DNA of 64,000 nt from JANQIO01 sp043585095. Its GTDB lineage: Bacteria; Pseudomonadota; Gammaproteobacteria; Pseudomonadales; Halieaceae. The stretch is from the NCBI GenBank assembly GCA_043585095.1, contig CP121321.1, forward strand, positions 248,001-312,000, in the 5' to 3' direction. The position numbers and the translations under genes are program-made. The notes beneath the pieces are model-generated. The model was not told the origin of the DNA, searched no databases, and was given only the letters and a program-made list of their open reading frames with translations. Below are positions 35,654 through 45,083 of the stretch, in pieces (position 1 is the first letter of the stretch; each line of letters opens with the position of its first letter).

Positions 35654-36208
35654 TTAGGCGTCTGCGGCTCGTTTAGCTGCACTTTTCTCAGAGTCCGAAC
35701 CTGTTGTCGCCAGCTCGCCACCTGATGATTGTAAGTGAGCGCGTACGAACCACTGGAACTGCTCAAGATCTGCCAAGTGGCCGATCATCATGTCTTCAGA
35801 CACGGGGTCCGTTTTACTCAGCTCTTCCACTGCTTCGCGGTGGTCGGTATTCAAGCCCGTATATACCACGTCCAGGGCGCCAAGGTGCTCTGTAACAAGC
35901 GCTTTGCCAAGACTGTAGTCTTTCCAGTTTCTTCGGTTAGTAATGGATTCGGGTGTGCCGACGGGCTCACCACCCAATGCGGCGATACGCTCGGCGACTT
36001 GGTCGACCATTTCGCGTACAGCGTCCACTTGCGGGTCAAGCATCTCGTGCACGCCGATAAAGTTTGGGCCCACTACGTTCCAGTGGATATGCTTGAGCGT
36101 CAACGCCAGATCAATCAGAGCTACCATGCGCTTATCGAGAATAGCGATGGTTTTCTCCGCGTTATCTTTCTTCATTCCTGGTGCGGTGAAATCTGCGATG
36201 TTTGTCAT
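35654..36208 (-). CDS. dps: Dps-family ferritin-like DNA protection protein
   Basis: A 184-residue Dps protein. LALTLKHIHWNVVGPNFIGVHEMLDPQVDAVREMVDQVAERI holds the intersubunit di-iron ferroxidase ligands (His of KHIHWNV, and Asp/Glu of LDPQVD and REMVDQ). The C-terminal AHLQSSGGELATTGSDSEKSAAKRAADA is longer and more Lys/Ala-rich than usual and may bind DNA. It stores iron with peroxide as oxidant and shields DNA in starved or stressed cells. A single gene with a strong terminator downstream. Confidence 0.93.
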   Translation of the reverse strand: MTNIADFTAPGMKKDNAEKTIAILDKRMVALIDLALTLKHIHWNVVGPNFIGVHEMLDPQVDAVREMVDQVAERIAALGGEPVGTPESITNRRNWKDYSLGKALVTEHLGALDVVYTGLNTDHREAVEELSKTDPVSEDMMIGHLADLEQFQWFVRAHLQSSGGELATTGSDSEKSAAKRAADA

Positions 36209-36560
36209 GAGAACTCCGTTTGTTATGAATTAAATCAACGCCGGAGATATTCAGCTCAACCCTCGCCATAAATAAAGTTGCTCAACCGTATTGGTCGTGC
36301 GGGGCGATAGATGAAAAGCAGGATGCGTGTAAGTCCGTGGACCGACTAGCGTGTGAAGCTGAGCCGGCTGGAGACACGTCTGCCGGCGAATAGTGTAGGT
36401 AGATACGGGGGCACCCTGTAAATCAGATCACCCTATCTTTTTGGAGGCGCTTAAACTCACGCAGTAAAAACTCGGTGTTTTTTACAAAAATACAAATTTC
36501 ATATAGGCCTGATTATGTCAGCTTGTGTTGGTTCATCACGGCCGCATGGCAAGAACAGGC
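36209..36560. other. Gap with hairpin and inverted repeat, no gene
   Basis: About 350 bp without a convincing gene between dps and the guanine deaminase. A hairpin GCCGGC-TGG-AGAC-AC-GTCT-GCCGGC lies at 36363-36387, without a T run. ATAGGCCTG (36503-36511) and CAGGCCTAT (36556-36564) form perfect 9-bp inverted arms 44 nt apart, running into the deaminase stop. A frame from 36475 is not convincing. Confidence 0.4.
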
Positions 36561-37892
36561 CTATCGCGAGAAGACCGGGGCACCCATGGCAAAGGTGTGC
36601 TTTATCACGCGATCATCACCGAGCGTCATCAGTACAAACAGGCGCTCTTCTATGCTCATGGTGTGCGCCATTCGGTAGCCCATTAAAGGCGTCGCCTGAT
36701 AATCCAGCACCACAAAGTCTGCCTCTTTTCCGACGGCAAAATTGCCGATTTTGTCGTCGAGATGCAGCGCTCTGGCGCCGCCCAAGGTAGCCAGGTAAAG
36801 GGACTTAAACGGGTTCAGACTGTGCTTCTGTAGCTGCATCACTTTGTAGGCATCGCTAATCACCTGCAGCAATGAAAAGCTGGTGCCTGCCCCCACGTCG
36901 GTGCCCAGGCCGACCTTGACGCCGTAGGCTTCCATTTTTGCAAGATCAAAAAGCCCGCTCCCCAAAAACAGGTTGGAGCTAGGGCAAAACGCCAGGGCTG
37001 ATCCGGTGTCTGCCAGCATGCGGCACTCCGCGTCACACAAGTGCACGCCGTGGGCAAACACCGAGCGCTCGCCCAGCAGCTTGAAGTGTTCGTATACATC
37101 CAGATAGCTATCGTGGTCAGGAAACAGTTCCTTGACCCAGGCGACCTCGTCAGCGTTCTCCGACAAGTGCGTATGCAGGTAAAGGTCCGGGTACTCGCGG
37201 AGTAGCTTGCCGGTGAGCGCAAGTTGTTCGTCGCTGCTGGTCAGGGCGAAACGCGGCGTCAGGGCATAGTGCAGGCGGCCCTTGCCGTGCCAGCGCTCGA
37301 TTAACGTTTTGCTGTCGTCATATCCCGACTGAGGCGTGTCGGTCAGCTCGGGCGGTGCATTGCGGTCCATTAGCACTTTACCTGCAATCATTCTTAGCTG
37401 CCGCGCCTCAGCGGCTTCAAAAAATGCATCAACAGATTCGGGGTGTACCGTGCCGAACACCAATGCGGTGGTGGTACCGTTACGCAGTAGCTCCGTTAAA
37501 AACACGTCCGCGACTTCGCGCGCATGATCGATGTCTTCAAAACCTTGCTCCGTCGGGAAGGTGTAATTGGTCAGCCACTCCAACAGCTGCTCGCCGTAGG
37601 AAGCGATCATGCCCGTTTGCGGATAATGAATATGCGTGTCTATAAAGCCCGGGCAGATCAGGCTGTCGTCATGGGCCTCCACAATCAGATCATCGGGGAG
37701 TGTTGGCAAGAGTTCGTCTGCTGAGCCTACGGAAACTACTTTTCCCGCCGCATCCAAAACCAACAGTCCATCTTCAAAATAGGCGTAGGAGGCATCTATG
37801 CCGACCTTCTTTGGGTCGTCGAGGCTGTGAATCAAGGCCGAACGATGCGCGCGGCGTGGGGTTGCCGGGGCTGATGTGGTGGCAACCGCCAT
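36561..37892 (-). CDS. guaD: Guanine deaminase
   Basis: A 443-residue guanine deaminase from the ATG at 37892 (MAVATTSAPATPRRAHRS), preferred because AGAGGTG lies 7 nt upstream and the longer frame to 38117 lacks similarity. Zinc ligands are PGFIDTHIHYPQT (His87, His89), LHTHLSEN and FAHGVHL, and GLGTDVGAGTSFS gives the catalytic Asp. The enzyme turns guanine into xanthine and ammonia. Divergent from the second exported amidohydrolase. It stands at the left end of the nucleobase locus; the xanthine it makes has no visible xanthine dehydrogenase in the window. Confidence 0.93.
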   Translation of the reverse strand: MAVATTSAPATPRRAHRSALIHSLDDPKKVGIDASYAYFEDGLLVLDAAGKVVSVGSADELLPTLPDDLIVEAHDDSLICPGFIDTHIHYPQTGMIASYGEQLLEWLTNYTFPTEQGFEDIDHAREVADVFLTELLRNGTTTALVFGTVHPESVDAFFEAAEARQLRMIAGKVLMDRNAPPELTDTPQSGYDDSKTLIERWHGKGRLHYALTPRFALTSSDEQLALTGKLLREYPDLYLHTHLSENADEVAWVKELFPDHDSYLDVYEHFKLLGERSVFAHGVHLCDAECRMLADTGSALAFCPSSNLFLGSGLFDLAKMEAYGVKVGLGTDVGAGTSFSLLQVISDAYKVMQLQKHSLNPFKSLYLATLGGARALHLDDKIGNFAVGKEADFVVLDYQATPLMGYRMAHTMSIEERLFVLMTLGDDRVIKHTFAMGAPVFSR

Positions 37893-38163
37893 GTGTGTTT
37901 CACCTCTTGAGATGCTGTGCTGATGACCTGCAATACCCATGCCGCCCGTGTTCGTGTCTTGGCAAGGCTTTTGCAACACTTTGGCGCTGGTCTTCGCAAG
38001 CGACCAACCGACATCCTGCTGCGAATCTGACAGACGCGCGCTATTGGCGTGCCGCAGGACCATCGCTGCTGCGTCGCAGTAGAGCGTCGGGCCGCGCAAA
38101 ACCGCATTTAAGCGCACCGCGCAGGTCTACACAAACCCTATTGCTGTAAGGAGCACCGATAAA

Positions 38164-39582
38164 ATGACCCTGTATATGTCGCGTTTTGTTTACCTTTCTC
38201 TGGCGTTGCTGCTGAGTATTCTGCCCTTACTTGGTGCGCCTGCCGCTGCAGCGGGCAAAACATTGATCAGCAATGCCACCTTGCTCACTCTGTCTCCCGA
38301 GCAGCCTGAGCCGTTTACAGGGTATGTCTTGTTCGACGACACGGGCATTCTGGATCTCGGGGCCGGACCCTTCGCCGGGGATCTTGCAGAGGTCACGGTG
38401 ATTCAAGGCGCGGGTCGGGTGATCATGCCCGGCTTTGTCTCGGGCCATAACCACTTATGGCAGAGCGCCTTCCGTGGCGTGGCACCGGAAGGTGAACTGT
38501 TCCCGTGGCTGCAGGCGCTGCACTGGACCTACGGTGGGGATTTTGTAGACGGAGACTTTTATGCCTTTACCTTGCAGGGCGCCCTGGACCAACTGCAGCA
38601 CGGCATCACCACGACCTATAGCCATTCCCAGCGTCTGGGAGGGACTGAGTCGCAGTATTTGGAGTCCTTGCAGGCCAGCCTCGATGCAGGTCAGCACTTT
38701 GTGTTCGCCTACAACCCGAATCTAGAGCAAAACGAAGACGCGATCCGGCAAGATGTATCGGCGTTGGTGCAGCGCGCTGCGGCGCTGCCGGAGCAGACGC
38801 CACTGCTGGGTCTGTCTCTCAATTCGGTCGGTGCCTACAACTCAGAAGATAAGTTCGCACTCGAAATCGCATTGGCAGAACAGTACGACATGACCCTGCA
38901 AATCCATTATCTGGAGCAGTACCAGCGCCGGCAAAAAGAGCAGGCCGAATGGCCCAAGTTCAAGCGCCTTGGGGCCGTGGCGAGCAATGTGTCTTACGCA
39001 CATTTTATTCACACAACCGATGAGATTCTTCGAGACACGGCGGCAGCCGGCGCGGCGATGATCTGGAATCCGCTTTCGAACGGGCGACTGGCGTCTGGCT
39101 TGGCCGACATTCCTCGCTATCTGGAGATGGGCGTCGGCGTGGGCATGGGTGTCGACGGTGCGGCGAGTGCCGATATCGCAGACCCTTTTGAAAACATGCG
39201 CATGGGCCTGTATGCGCTGCGCATGCGGGATCACGATGCTAGCGTGATGTCACCGCTGCAGGTCTTGAGTCTTCACACCCTTGCAACCGCCAGGGTTCTG
39301 GGCATCGATGACCAGGTAGGCAGCCTTGAAGTGGGCAAGCGTGCTGATTTGCTGATAATCGACCTGTCCCTGCCGGTCACCGGGCCGGTGTTCGATGTTG
39401 CGGCATCGCTAGTGTTCGCTGCCAGTGCGGCGAACATTCAGCAGGTGTATGTGGACGGGGTACTGCAAGTGAAGGACGGAGTGATGACGCAACACGATTT
39501 ACCGGCACTGAACACAAAGGTGCAGCAGCGGGTTGAGGCAATCGTCTCCAGAGCAAATGAGCGTGCCGCCGATGCACAGTGA
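38164..39582 (+). CDS. Exported amidohydrolase-family protein (paralogue of the 17.6 kb gene)
   Basis: A 472-residue protein with a signal peptide (VYLSLALLLSILPLLGAPAAAA). The amidohydrolase metal-site motifs are VSGHNHLWQSAF (His95, His97), LQIHYLEQY, SYAHFIHTTD and GVDGAASAD with the catalytic Asp. WNPLSNGRLASGLADIP and DPFENMRMG are identical to the protein at 17639-19081. It is adjacent and divergent to guanine deaminase and lies in the nucleobase locus, so a periplasmic or surface-exposed deaminase of a purine- or triazine-like compound is plausible. The AAGGAGC ribosome site supports the start. Confidence 0.85.
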   Translation: MTLYMSRFVYLSLALLLSILPLLGAPAAAAGKTLISNATLLTLSPEQPEPFTGYVLFDDTGILDLGAGPFAGDLAEVTVIQGAGRVIMPGFVSGHNHLWQSAFRGVAPEGELFPWLQALHWTYGGDFVDGDFYAFTLQGALDQLQHGITTTYSHSQRLGGTESQYLESLQASLDAGQHFVFAYNPNLEQNEDAIRQDVSALVQRAAALPEQTPLLGLSLNSVGAYNSEDKFALEIALAEQYDMTLQIHYLEQYQRRQKEQAEWPKFKRLGAVASNVSYAHFIHTTDEILRDTAAAGAAMIWNPLSNGRLASGLADIPRYLEMGVGVGMGVDGAASADIADPFENMRMGLYALRMRDHDASVMSPLQVLSLHTLATARVLGIDDQVGSLEVGKRADLLIIDLSLPVTGPVFDVAASLVFAASAANIQQVYVDGVLQVKDGVMTQHDLPALNTKVQQRVEAIVSRANERAADAQ

Positions 39583-39636
39583 GCACAGAGCCTGAATACT
39601 CGAAGCGCGGTCATCGCGGCTCGAATCACTTCCGAT

Positions 39637-40935
39637 TTAGAGAAACATAAACTTCAGCCCAAAGATGACCGCGACCACATATACCGCCGCGGGACATTCT
39701 TTAGCGCGCCCGGCGACCACCTTTATCAAGGCATAGCAGATAAAGCCCAATCCAATGCCGTCGGCGATCGAGTAAATCAGCGGCATGGACAGCGCGGTTA
39801 CCAACGCAGGCGTGGTCTCGGTTATGTCGTCCCATTCCATTGTTTCCAGCGAGCGGGCCATCAGGCAGGCAACAAACAACAGCGCGGAGCCTGCGGCGTA
39901 GGCTGGGATGCTTTGCGCCAGTGGCGCAATAAACAGGCACAGCAAAAAAAGTATGCCAGTAACGGTGGCCGCTAAACCAGTACGACCACCGGCCTCTACT
40001 CCAGCGGCGCTTTCGATATAACTGGTCGTGGAAGAGGTGCCGAATAAGGCGCCGGCCGTGGTTGCGCCCGAATCTGCCAGCAGCGCTTTGTCCAGTCGCG
40101 GGAGCTTACCCTCAGCGTCAAGCATGTTTGCCCGGGTCGCCACGCCGACCAGCGTGCCCGCCGTATCAAACACATCCACCAGCAACAGGGTGAGAATCAC
40201 GGTGACCATGGACCATTCAAATACATGCTGGAAATCCATTTGCAGGAACACCGGCGCAATTGAGGGGGGAATAGACGCAATGCCTTTAAATTCCGCGATA
40301 CCTATTAACCAGCCCACCACGGTTACCGCGAGCATGCCAATAACCACGGCACCAACAATATTCCGATAGGACAGTGCGGCGATAATGATGAAGCCAGCCA
40401 GCAAGAGGATGGCGGGCGGTTCGCGCAGGCTGCCCAGACTGACAAGCGTGGCCGGGTCGTCGACGACGATGCCGCCATTGCTCAAGGCGATAATACCGAG
40501 GAAAAAACCCACGCCCGCGGAGATGCCCAGTTTTAGGGACCGGGGTATGGCGTTGATCAGCCACTCACGCACTGGCAGCAGGCTGAGCGCTATAAAAATC
40601 AGGCCCGAGACGAATACCGCGGCCAGAGCGCTCTGCCAGCTATTGCCCATACCCAACACGACACCGTAGGTGAAGAAGGCGTTTTGCCCCATACCTGGCG
40701 CCAGGGCGATGGGGTAGTTGGCGTACAGGCCCATAATGAAAGTGCCGACCGCCGCAGCCAGGCAGGTGGCGACAAAGACAGCGCCGAAGTCCATGCCGGT
40801 CTCCGACAGCATGGCGGGGTTCACCACCGTGATATAGGCCATGGCCAAAAAAGTCGTGATGCCAGCGACGACCTCTTTGCGAATGGAACTACCTTGGGTG
40901 GAGATAAGAAAAAAGCGATCCAAGCGTTCCTTCAT
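39637..40935 (-). CDS. NCS2-family purine permease (AzgA-like)
   Basis: A 432-residue inner-membrane nucleobase permease. EVVAGITTFLAMAYITVVNPAML, YPIALAPGMGQNAFFTYGV and DVFDTAGTLVGVA are signatures of the AzgA/PbuG branch of nucleobase-cation symporter-2, whose members import adenine, guanine and hypoxanthine with protons. The second half has GTSSTTSYIESAAGVEAGGR, the other conserved transport segment. It follows the 8-oxoguanine-deaminase-like gene by 89 nt on the same strand and probably extends that operon. Confidence 0.92.
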   Translation of the reverse strand: MKERLDRFFLISTQGSSIRKEVVAGITTFLAMAYITVVNPAMLSETGMDFGAVFVATCLAAAVGTFIMGLYANYPIALAPGMGQNAFFTYGVVLGMGNSWQSALAAVFVSGLIFIALSLLPVREWLINAIPRSLKLGISAGVGFFLGIIALSNGGIVVDDPATLVSLGSLREPPAILLLAGFIIIAALSYRNIVGAVVIGMLAVTVVGWLIGIAEFKGIASIPPSIAPVFLQMDFQHVFEWSMVTVILTLLLVDVFDTAGTLVGVATRANMLDAEGKLPRLDKALLADSGATTAGALFGTSSTTSYIESAAGVEAGGRTGLAATVTGILFLLCLFIAPLAQSIPAYAAGSALLFVACLMARSLETMEWDDITETTPALVTALSMPLIYSIADGIGLGFICYALIKVVAGRAKECPAAVYVVAVIFGLKFMFL

Positions 40936-41024
40936 AGGGTGCGGGCTCCAGCCTCGATTCTGTGTTTCTGTTTGTTCTCTGTCTTTTGGTTCTGCATTCG
41001 CAGCGCTTATGCCGCCGCAGCAGT

Positions 41025-42374
41025 CTATTTTACGTGTGCTTTGAGTCGCGCCAGCTCACGTCCGGCATCGCCGCGAAGCTGGTCGTGGTCAAGGCCAAGC
41101 GCGACGCCATCCCGCAAGCGCCAGCGGCCATTCACCATAACGGCCTCGGCGCTCAGGGGCTCGCCACAATACACCGGCGCCAAATGTGGATCCCATACTC
41201 CGTGGAAGCGAGGCTGATCGAGATCATAAAGTACCAGATCCGCGAGCTTGCCAACTTCGAGACTGCCGGCGTCTTCGTAGCCCAGCATTTTGGCACCGCC
41301 AGCGGTGGCCCAGTTTACAACTGTCTCGGCGCTAGTGGCGTCCGCGCCGTTCATGGCGCGATGTATCAACCAGCTGAGGTTCATTTCAGAGACCAGACTG
41401 CCAGATTCAGCGGATGCGGACCCATCGACACCGAGGGATATGGGCACACCCGCAGCAGCGAGTGCGGGAACGGGTGAAACGCCCGAGCCTAAACGGCAGT
41501 TTGATGTTGGGCAGTGTGCGATGCCTGTTCCGGTTGCGGCTAGCCGTTCGATGTCTGCCGCAGAAAGGTGCACCAGATGCGCATACCAGACATCGTCCCC
41601 CAACCAGCCTACCGACTCTGCATACTCCATCGCCGTCATACTATGGCTCTCTAACGCAGCCTGATTATCGTGGGCGACTTCCAGAAGGTGACTGTGACGC
41701 TTGAGTCCGTGCTGTTGCGCAAAGTCGGCAAGTATTCTTAAGTGCTCTGGCTTGTGTGAGTGCACGATAGAGGTGGGTGCAATGGCAATGCGAGTCATCG
41801 CGTCGTCTGCGGTATTGTGCCTGGCGGCTATGCTGTCCTGTAAGCGCTGCAGGCAGAGGTCGATAGTCTCGGGCGTCAGCCTGGTGCTGCGGAAGCCTCT
41901 ATGCGTTCCCGCGACGGTGTTGCCGCCACGGCACAGTAACAAACGAATGCCGATTTCCTCGGCAGCCTGAAACACCGCATCCTCTAGCTCCGGCGAAGTG
42001 TCGGCGTGATAAAGATAGTGGTGGTCGGCACACAGCGTGCAGCCCGCGCGCAGTAGCTCGGCAAAGCCAATGCGCGCTGCCACGTAGAGACTCTCGGCGG
42101 TTAGCAGCGGCCAAACCGTATAAGGAACTTCCGCCAGCCATTCACCCAGAGGCACGTTGATCCCAGACGGCATGGCTTTGAAAAGTGATTGGGCGATGTG
42201 GTGGTGTGTATTAACCAGACCCGGATAGAGCAGCTGATTGCTTGCGTCGACAACTTCCGTTGCCGGGGATGACGGCAGGTCAAGCCCGATCTCAGCGATG
42301 CGATTATCGACGACGCGCAGGTCGGTGTGCCCGTGTTGCCAAACCAGGGCACCGCGAATTATTGTTTCGGTCAT
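41025..42374 (-). CDS. 8-oxoguanine deaminase-like amidohydrolase
   Basis: A 449-residue cytoplasmic deaminase. YPGLVNTHHHIAQSLFKA gives the first metal ligands, LRAGCTLCADHHYLYH a further His cluster, and RHSHLLEV with HLVHLS and SLGVDGSASAESGS the remaining metal and Asp ligands. The NTHHH start and the ADHHYL segment are typical of 8-oxoguanine deaminase, which turns 8-oxoguanine to urate, while related hydrolases act on s-triazines. Its start overlaps the stop of the ABC substrate-binding protein (ATGA), so the deaminase is coupled to import. Confidence 0.85.
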   Translation of the reverse strand: MTETIIRGALVWQHGHTDLRVVDNRIAEIGLDLPSSPATEVVDASNQLLYPGLVNTHHHIAQSLFKAMPSGINVPLGEWLAEVPYTVWPLLTAESLYVAARIGFAELLRAGCTLCADHHYLYHADTSPELEDAVFQAAEEIGIRLLLCRGGNTVAGTHRGFRSTRLTPETIDLCLQRLQDSIAARHNTADDAMTRIAIAPTSIVHSHKPEHLRILADFAQQHGLKRHSHLLEVAHDNQAALESHSMTAMEYAESVGWLGDDVWYAHLVHLSAADIERLAATGTGIAHCPTSNCRLGSGVSPVPALAAAGVPISLGVDGSASAESGSLVSEMNLSWLIHRAMNGADATSAETVVNWATAGGAKMLGYEDAGSLEVGKLADLVLYDLDQPRFHGVWDPHLAPVYCGEPLSAEAVMVNGRWRLRDGVALGLDHDQLRGDAGRELARLKAHVK

Positions 42375-43393
42375 TGTGGCGGCGCTGGTTCGTCCCCGGT
42401 GACGATCAGGGCTTCAGGCAGCACAGAGAGCGCGATGGTTTCTTCAACCGTGATCTGGCGATCCAACAGGTCGATTTCGCCCATCTGTTCAATCACTTTG
42501 CTGATCCGCGCAAGATTGTACTGCCCCAGTTCTTCCCCTGCCTCGACGTTGCCTTCGGTGAGGTTATACAGCTTCATCTGGTCTAAAGTTTCTTCCATTA
42601 GCTCAAGTGACTGCTGGGAATTGCTTTGCATGATCAGCGCGAACGCGGGGGATGGGTCATTGCTCATAAAATCCTTCCAGCCGCGAATTGAAGCGCGCAC
42701 GAACGCCGCAGCGATTTCGGGCCGCGATGCGACCAGCTCGTCATTGGTATAGACATGCCGGTAAGGGTCAAACCCCGACTCCGACATGGGAATCACGCCG
42801 GGCTCGATACCCTGACGGCGCAGCAGCACTGGCTCGCTGGTCAGGAAACATTGCTGTACGAATTCCTTGTCGTTGACGAACCGCGCCAAACTATAGTCCA
42901 TGGGCAGCAGTTGGAGATTCAGCCCCATGGATTTTTGCAAAAAGTCGGTGTAAATCAGCCCGGCATTAAACATGACCTCGCGACCTTCCAGATCTTCCAG
43001 TCGCTCGATGCCGGACTCCGGATGGAACAACACACATTGGGGGTCGTGCTGGAAGTAGGGAAACAGGCTGACCACCGGAATACCCCTTGAGCGATGCATC
43101 ATCAGGGTTTCAATCGCGCCCACGGCAAAGTGTACGCGGCCCATCGCCACCATTTGTGGAATGGTGTTGAGGTTTGCGCCCGGGCGGATCTCGACGTCGA
43201 GTCCCTCTTCGGCGTAAAAGCCTTTTGCTACCGCCTGATAGAAGCCACCGTGCTCGGGCTGTGCATACCAATCTGTTTGCAGCACGACTTCGGTCAGTTG
43301 CCCCTCGGCGGCTGTGGGCACCTCTTCACTGCTGCAGCCGGCAAGCAGTGCAGCTAATAGCAGCGCCGCACAGCGTATTTTGCGATAGAACAT
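42371..43393 (-). CDS. ABC transporter substrate-binding lipoprotein, NMT1/THI5-like
   Basis: A 340-residue periplasmic binding lipoprotein (MFYRKIRCAALLLAALLAGC, lipobox LAGC). VVLQTDWYAQPEHGGFYQAVAKGFYAEEGL matches the NMT1/THI5-like family, which binds pyrimidine, riboflavin-type and related heterocyclic compounds. Later parts, LNTIPQMVAMGRVHFAVGAIETLMMHRSRG and PEIAAAFVRASIRGWKDFM, are standard. Its start overlaps the permease stop by one base (TAATG), and it is followed by the 8-oxoguanine-deaminase-like gene. A purine or other N-heterocycle ligand is inferred. Confidence 0.9.
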   Translation of the reverse strand: MFYRKIRCAALLLAALLAGCSSEEVPTAAEGQLTEVVLQTDWYAQPEHGGFYQAVAKGFYAEEGLDVEIRPGANLNTIPQMVAMGRVHFAVGAIETLMMHRSRGIPVVSLFPYFQHDPQCVLFHPESGIERLEDLEGREVMFNAGLIYTDFLQKSMGLNLQLLPMDYSLARFVNDKEFVQQCFLTSEPVLLRRQGIEPGVIPMSESGFDPYRHVYTNDELVASRPEIAAAFVRASIRGWKDFMSNDPSPAFALIMQSNSQQSLELMEETLDQMKLYNLTEGNVEAGEELGQYNLARISKVIEQMGEIDLLDRQITVEETIALSVLPEALIVTGDEPAPPQ

Positions 43394-44199
43394 TACGCGT
43401 CTTCTCCCAGATAGGACTCATGCCAGCGGTGCAATGCCCACCAGCTCAGCAGATTGACCAGGCCCACAAACATAAAGCCGATAGCACAGGCGGTAAATGC
43501 GGCCGCATAAAGCGCGGGGACTTTAAGCTGTGAACTAAAGATGACTACCACAAAGCCCAGTCCCGCTTGATTGCCGGAGCCCATGCCGGCAACGGTATCA
43601 CCGTAGAGTGCCCCAATCGGTGTTAGCGCGGCGGCAATTTTCAGGCCGGTGAAAAAGTAGGGCAGCGCTGCCGGTAGCCGCAGGTAGAGCATTTTTTGCC
43701 GCGGTGTTGCCGAATACACCTGGAATAGCTCCGCTAAATTGCGATCTACAGAGCGCAGCCCCATGGTGGTGTTGGCAACAATAGGAAAGAAGCAGATCAG
43801 GAATGTAATCACTGTAATGCTGGTTATACCCTGCCCAAACCAGATGATGATAATAGGCGCGATGACGATGACCGGCATCATTTTCAGCATCAGCACATAG
43901 GGATAAATGCCCTGATAGGCCCAACTGCTGGAGGCCAGCAAAATGGATAGCACCAGCCCGCCAACGACTGACGCCGTGAAACCCAGTACACAGGCGTACA
44001 GCGTTTGTCGTAGACCTGACCACAGGGTGGGCGCTTCCCTGACACCCTCCTGAATAATTCGGTGCGGCGCAGGCAGCTGATACTCCGGTACGCCTCCCCA
44101 CAGCACCGCCACGTACCAGATCGCCAGTCCTGCCAGCCCAATCGCTGTAGGCCAAAAAATGGTTTGCCAGGAAAAGGTTTTTGAATCCGCTGCCATCAC
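43393..44199 (-). CDS. ABC transporter permease (SsuC/ThiX-like)
   Basis: A 268-residue inner-membrane permease with about six helices. LVLSILLASSSWAYQGIYPY, VIVIAPIIIIWFGQGITS and the cytoplasmic coupling segment YSATPRQKMLYLRLPAALPYFFTGLKI fit the BPD_transp_1 domain, where the last stretch is the EAA loop. The gene is between the ATPase (6 nt) and the binding protein (1-nt overlap) genes, so the importer is complete in one operon. It would form the membrane channel for the NMT1-type ligand. Confidence 0.92.
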   Translation of the reverse strand: MMAADSKTFSWQTIFWPTAIGLAGLAIWYVAVLWGGVPEYQLPAPHRIIQEGVREAPTLWSGLRQTLYACVLGFTASVVGGLVLSILLASSSWAYQGIYPYVLMLKMMPVIVIAPIIIIWFGQGITSITVITFLICFFPIVANTTMGLRSVDRNLAELFQVYSATPRQKMLYLRLPAALPYFFTGLKIAAALTPIGALYGDTVAGMGSGNQAGLGFVVVIFSSQLKVPALYAAAFTACAIGFMFVGLVNLLSWWALHRWHESYLGEDA

Positions 44200-44205
44200 G
44201 TCACC

Positions 44206-45006
44206 TCAGTGTTCATCGTCATGCACGCTGTGCAGGCTGCGCGTCACTTCTGCTACCTGCCTGTGAAAGGTTTCCAATTCCCGGGTTCGCGCGGTGCGCG
44301 GAAACGGCAGGTCCACGTCGATCATTTCGTGAATGCGTCCGGGGTTGGCGGACAGCACAGCAATTCTTGATGACAGGAATACGGCCTCCGACACCGAGTG
44401 CGTTACAAACACTCCGGTCCAGCGCTGACTTTCACGCAGACGCAGCAGTTCTTCGTTAAGGCTGTTGCGCGTCATTTCATCCAGCGCGCCAAAGGGCTCA
44501 TCCAACAGCAGAATCTCGGGTCCCGTTGCCAGCGCTCTAGCGATGGAAACGCGCATTCTCATGCCGCCAGACAGTTCGCGCGGATAGCGCGTCACTGCGT
44601 GTGAGAGGCCGACCATTTCAAGCATTTCCAGTGCCGTCTTTTGGCGCTGCTCGTTTGGTATACCCATCAGCTTTAGCGGCAAGGCAACATTGTCGACAAT
44701 ATTCATCCAGGGAAGCAGGTTGGCATCCTGGAAGACAAAGCCAAGCTTGCCGTGAGCGTCTGCTGGAGAGCCACCGCCCACTTCGATGCAGCCCGCGGTT
44801 TCGCGCAGTAAGCCGGCAATGAGCTTAAGCAGGGTGGATTTGCCGCAGCCGCTGGGACCAATCAGTGCCAGAAACTCACCACGGGGCAAGGCCAAATCAA
44901 TGCCATCAAGGACTTTGGTTTGGCCATCAAATGATTTATCAACGCCGGTCAGCTCAATCAGCGCGGGCTGCTTGTCCACGGGCGTATTTTCCATAGATTT
45001 TTCCAA
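44206..45006 (-). CDS. ABC transporter ATP-binding protein
   Basis: A 266-residue ATPase. [16 protein letters not shown] is Walker [14 protein letters not shown] the Q-loop, [17 protein letters not shown] the ABC signature, and [15 protein letters not shown]alker B with the D-loop; [16 protein letters not shown] gives the switch His. These are those of the SsuB/TauB/ThiZ group that energises NMT1-type importers. It is the first gene of the ABC-deaminase-permease run and begins just 6 nt after a terminator that follows the TonB-dependent receptor gene. Confidence 0.95.
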   Translation of the reverse strand: MEKSMENTPVDKQPALIELTGVDKSFDGQTKVLDGIDLALPRGEFLALIGPSGCGKSTLLKLIAGLLRETAGCIEVGGGSPADAHGKLGFVFQDANLLPWMNIVDNVALPLKLMGIPNEQRQKTALEMLEMVGLSHAVTRYPRELSGGMRMRVSIARALATGPEILLLDEPFGALDEMTRNSLNEELLRLRESQRWTGVFVTHSVSEAVFLSSRIAVLSANPGRIHEMIDVDLPFPRTARTRELETFHRQVAEVTRSLHSVHDDEH

Positions 45007-45011
45007 AGTCT

Positions 45012-45049
45012 AAAAAAAAGTGGGTGCTCGACAAGCTGCCGGCACCCAC
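45012..45049 (-). terminator. Rho-independent terminator between the receptor and the ABC genes
   Basis: Read on the minus strand, GTGGGTGC (45049-45042) pairs with GCACCCAC (45027-45020) around a 14-nt loop, followed by eight T residues (45019-45012). It lies 35 nt after the receptor stop codon and only 6 nt before the ATPase start, so it must limit readthrough from the receptor or act as an expression step-down. Confidence 0.8.
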
Positions 45050-45083
45050 GTTCACTCCTTTTTTATAGCAACAGCGAATTCAC

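Noticed and set aside
36475..36678. A 67-codon plus-strand frame over the guanine deaminase 3' end
   Set aside because: Mostly antisense to the deaminase and without a ribosome site.
37893..38117. N-terminal extension of guanine deaminase
   Set aside because: A good ribosome site lies before the ATG at 37892 and the extension has no similarity to the family.
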